Of a stretch of DNA of 23,484 nucleotides, positions 22,488 through 23,484 are shown piece after piece. Below the pieces are notes generated by a model that had not been told where the DNA came from, made no database searches, and saw only the letters and a program-made list of their open reading frames with translations. Made by a program: the position numbers and the translations under genes. Within the stretch, counting starts at the first letter, position 1. Every line of letters starts with the position of its first letter. Source of the stretch: a virus; IMG/VR virus record IMGVR_UViG_3300037245_000719, positions 1 to 23,484 of that record. The stretch is one strand, 5' to 3'.

Positions 22488-23484
22488 GCTGAGCAAGTTC
22501 GAACAGAAGTGCCGTGAATCCTTCTCGTTCTTTCTGAAGGTTGTGTGGAGTCACCTGGACCTGAGAAATTCAAAGGGTGAGCAATCTCCACCAACTCCTG
22601 TCCAATATGAGATTGCCAATTACCTGCAGTATGGTCCGAAGAGGGCAATCATTGAAGCCTTCCGTGGGGTTGGCAAAAGCTGGATTACGTCAGCATTTGT
22701 TTGCTGGCATTTACTTCGAGACCCTCAGATTAAAATTCTGGTGGTCTCAGCTTCTAAATCCAGAGCTGACGATTTCTCAACATTTACTTTGAGATTGATC
22801 AAGGAACTGCCCGTACTGAAACATCTTAATCCAAAAACTGATCAGAGAGAATCTAAGGTGGCCTTTGATGTTGGTCCCTCAGATGCTGCTCATGCTTCGT
22901 CAGTCCGATCAGCTGGCATCACCGGCATGATAACCGGCTCTCGAGCTGGCCTCATTATTGCTGATGATATTGAAGTCCCGAACAATTCTGCCACCGACGA
23001 CCTCAGAGAAAAGCTGGTGGGTGCCGTGGCCGAGTTCAATGCCATTCTGGTGCCCGAGGGAAACCCACGGATAATCTTCCTGGGAACACCTCAGACTGAA
23101 GAATCGGTTTACAACAAATTACGTGATCGTGGGTATCAGGCAAGGATCTGGCCCAGTCGTTATCCGAACCAGAAACAGATCGAATCTTACCGGGGAGCTT
23201 TGGCCCCGACCATTCAAGACATCATAGACGAGTCGGCTGTATCGTTAGCTGGAAGGCCAACTGATCCACTCAGATTCAATGATGCTGATCTAATCGAACG
23301 TGAGGCCTCCTATGGCCGGTCAGGATTTGCCCTGCAGTTTATGCTGGATACGTCACTGTCCGATGCCGAAAGATATCCTCTGAAGACTGCTGACCTGATA
23401 TGCATGGATTGTAATCCAACTCAGGGTCCGAACTCCATTCAATATGGCTCGGCTAAAGAACAGGTGCTGAAAGAGTCGTATGTC
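22462..23484 (+). CDS. Terminase large subunit, T7 gp19-like (3' end outside window)
   Basis: The frame is open from the ATG at 22462 to the window end (341 codons, against 586 residues in T7 gp19). AAAGGA (22451-22456) lies five bases before the start. The ATPase core is clear: Walker A at about residues 67-74 (FRGVGKSW), Walker B at about 164-171 (LIIADDIE), and the coupling motif FLGTPQ at about 206-211. An adenine-binding Q-motif-like QYEIANYL occurs near residue 48. The nuclease domain, expected after about residue 350, is mostly outside the window. The protein is the motor that pumps DNA into the procapsid through the connector and cuts the concatemer. Its start overlaps the small subunit gene, a common arrangement. 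Confidence 0.93.
   Translation, partial: MQKTKKKVKLSKFEQKCRESFSFFLKVVWSHLDLRNSKGEQSPPTPVQYEIANYLQYGPKRAIIEAFRGVGKSWITSAFVCWHLLRDPQIKILVVSASKSRADDFSTFTLRLIKELPVLKHLNPKTDQRESKVAFDVGPSDAAHASSVRSAGITGMITGSRAGLIIADDIEVPNNSATDDLREKLVGAVAEFNAILVPEGNPRIIFLGTPQTEESVYNKLRDRGYQARIWPSRYPNQKQIESYRGALAPTIQDIIDESAVSLAGRPTDPLRFNDADLIEREASYGRSGFALQFMLDTSLSDAERYPLKTADLICMDCNPTQGPNSIQYGSAKEQVLKESYV

Noticed and set aside
1-23484. CRISPR array, insertion sequence, integrase or rRNA
   Set aside because: No regularly spaced repeats, transposase motifs, terminal inverted repeats or rRNA-like stretches were seen on either strand.

Overview
The window is a piece of a tailed bacteriophage genome of the T7 supergroup (podovirus architecture), about 23.5 kb, with every recognisable gene on the + strand. 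The gene order is that of the T7 late region: head-tail connector, scaffold, capsid, two tail tubular proteins, four internal virion proteins, tail fibre, putative holin, small terminase and large terminase. No host-like metabolic gene, integrase, RNA polymerase or DNA replication gene lies in the window, so lifestyle and subfamily cannot be settled. A Gram-negative host is inferred from the T7-type ejection (internal core) proteins. The sequence does not name the host.

Layout. 1-1507: six small genes, mostly unknown, three of them with short conserved-looking phage signatures (a Cys-rich zinc-ribbon-like peptide, a Cys-containing protein ending in a basic tail, and a proline-rich peptide just upstream of the connector). 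1510-4160: connector, a 41-residue basic peptide, and scaffold. 4161-4782: a 622-base interval with no convincing gene that is packed with inverted repeats. It begins with a tRNA-like element and ends in a 14-bp stem that covers part of the capsid Shine-Dalgarno sequence. 4783-6676: major capsid protein and a putative head decoration protein, each followed by a hairpin around its stop codon and then a strong intrinsic terminator. 6796-9784: tail tubular proteins A and B. 9784-16206: the gp13/14/15/16-like internal virion proteins. 16227-21714: two large fibre genes that share a C-terminal module. 21714-23484: a small unknown gene, a holin-like gene, small terminase, and the first 341 codons of the large terminase, cut by the window end.

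How it works together (inferred from T7): scaffold and connector direct assembly of a capsid shell, which is possibly decorated by the 5858-6676 product. The terminase pair packages DNA through the connector. Tail tubular proteins A and B form the stubby tail, the internal virion proteins are ejected to span the host envelope, and the two fibres recognise the host.

The most unusual parts are (1) the large structured non-coding interval between scaffold and capsid, a candidate phage ncRNA, (2) a matched pair of stop-codon hairpins plus terminators with a shared tandem G-U core after the two head genes, (3) a fibre that joins a T7 gp17-type N-terminus to a module like that of siphophage host-specificity (gpJ/DUF1983) proteins, and (4) a C-terminal module duplicated between two adjacent fibre genes.
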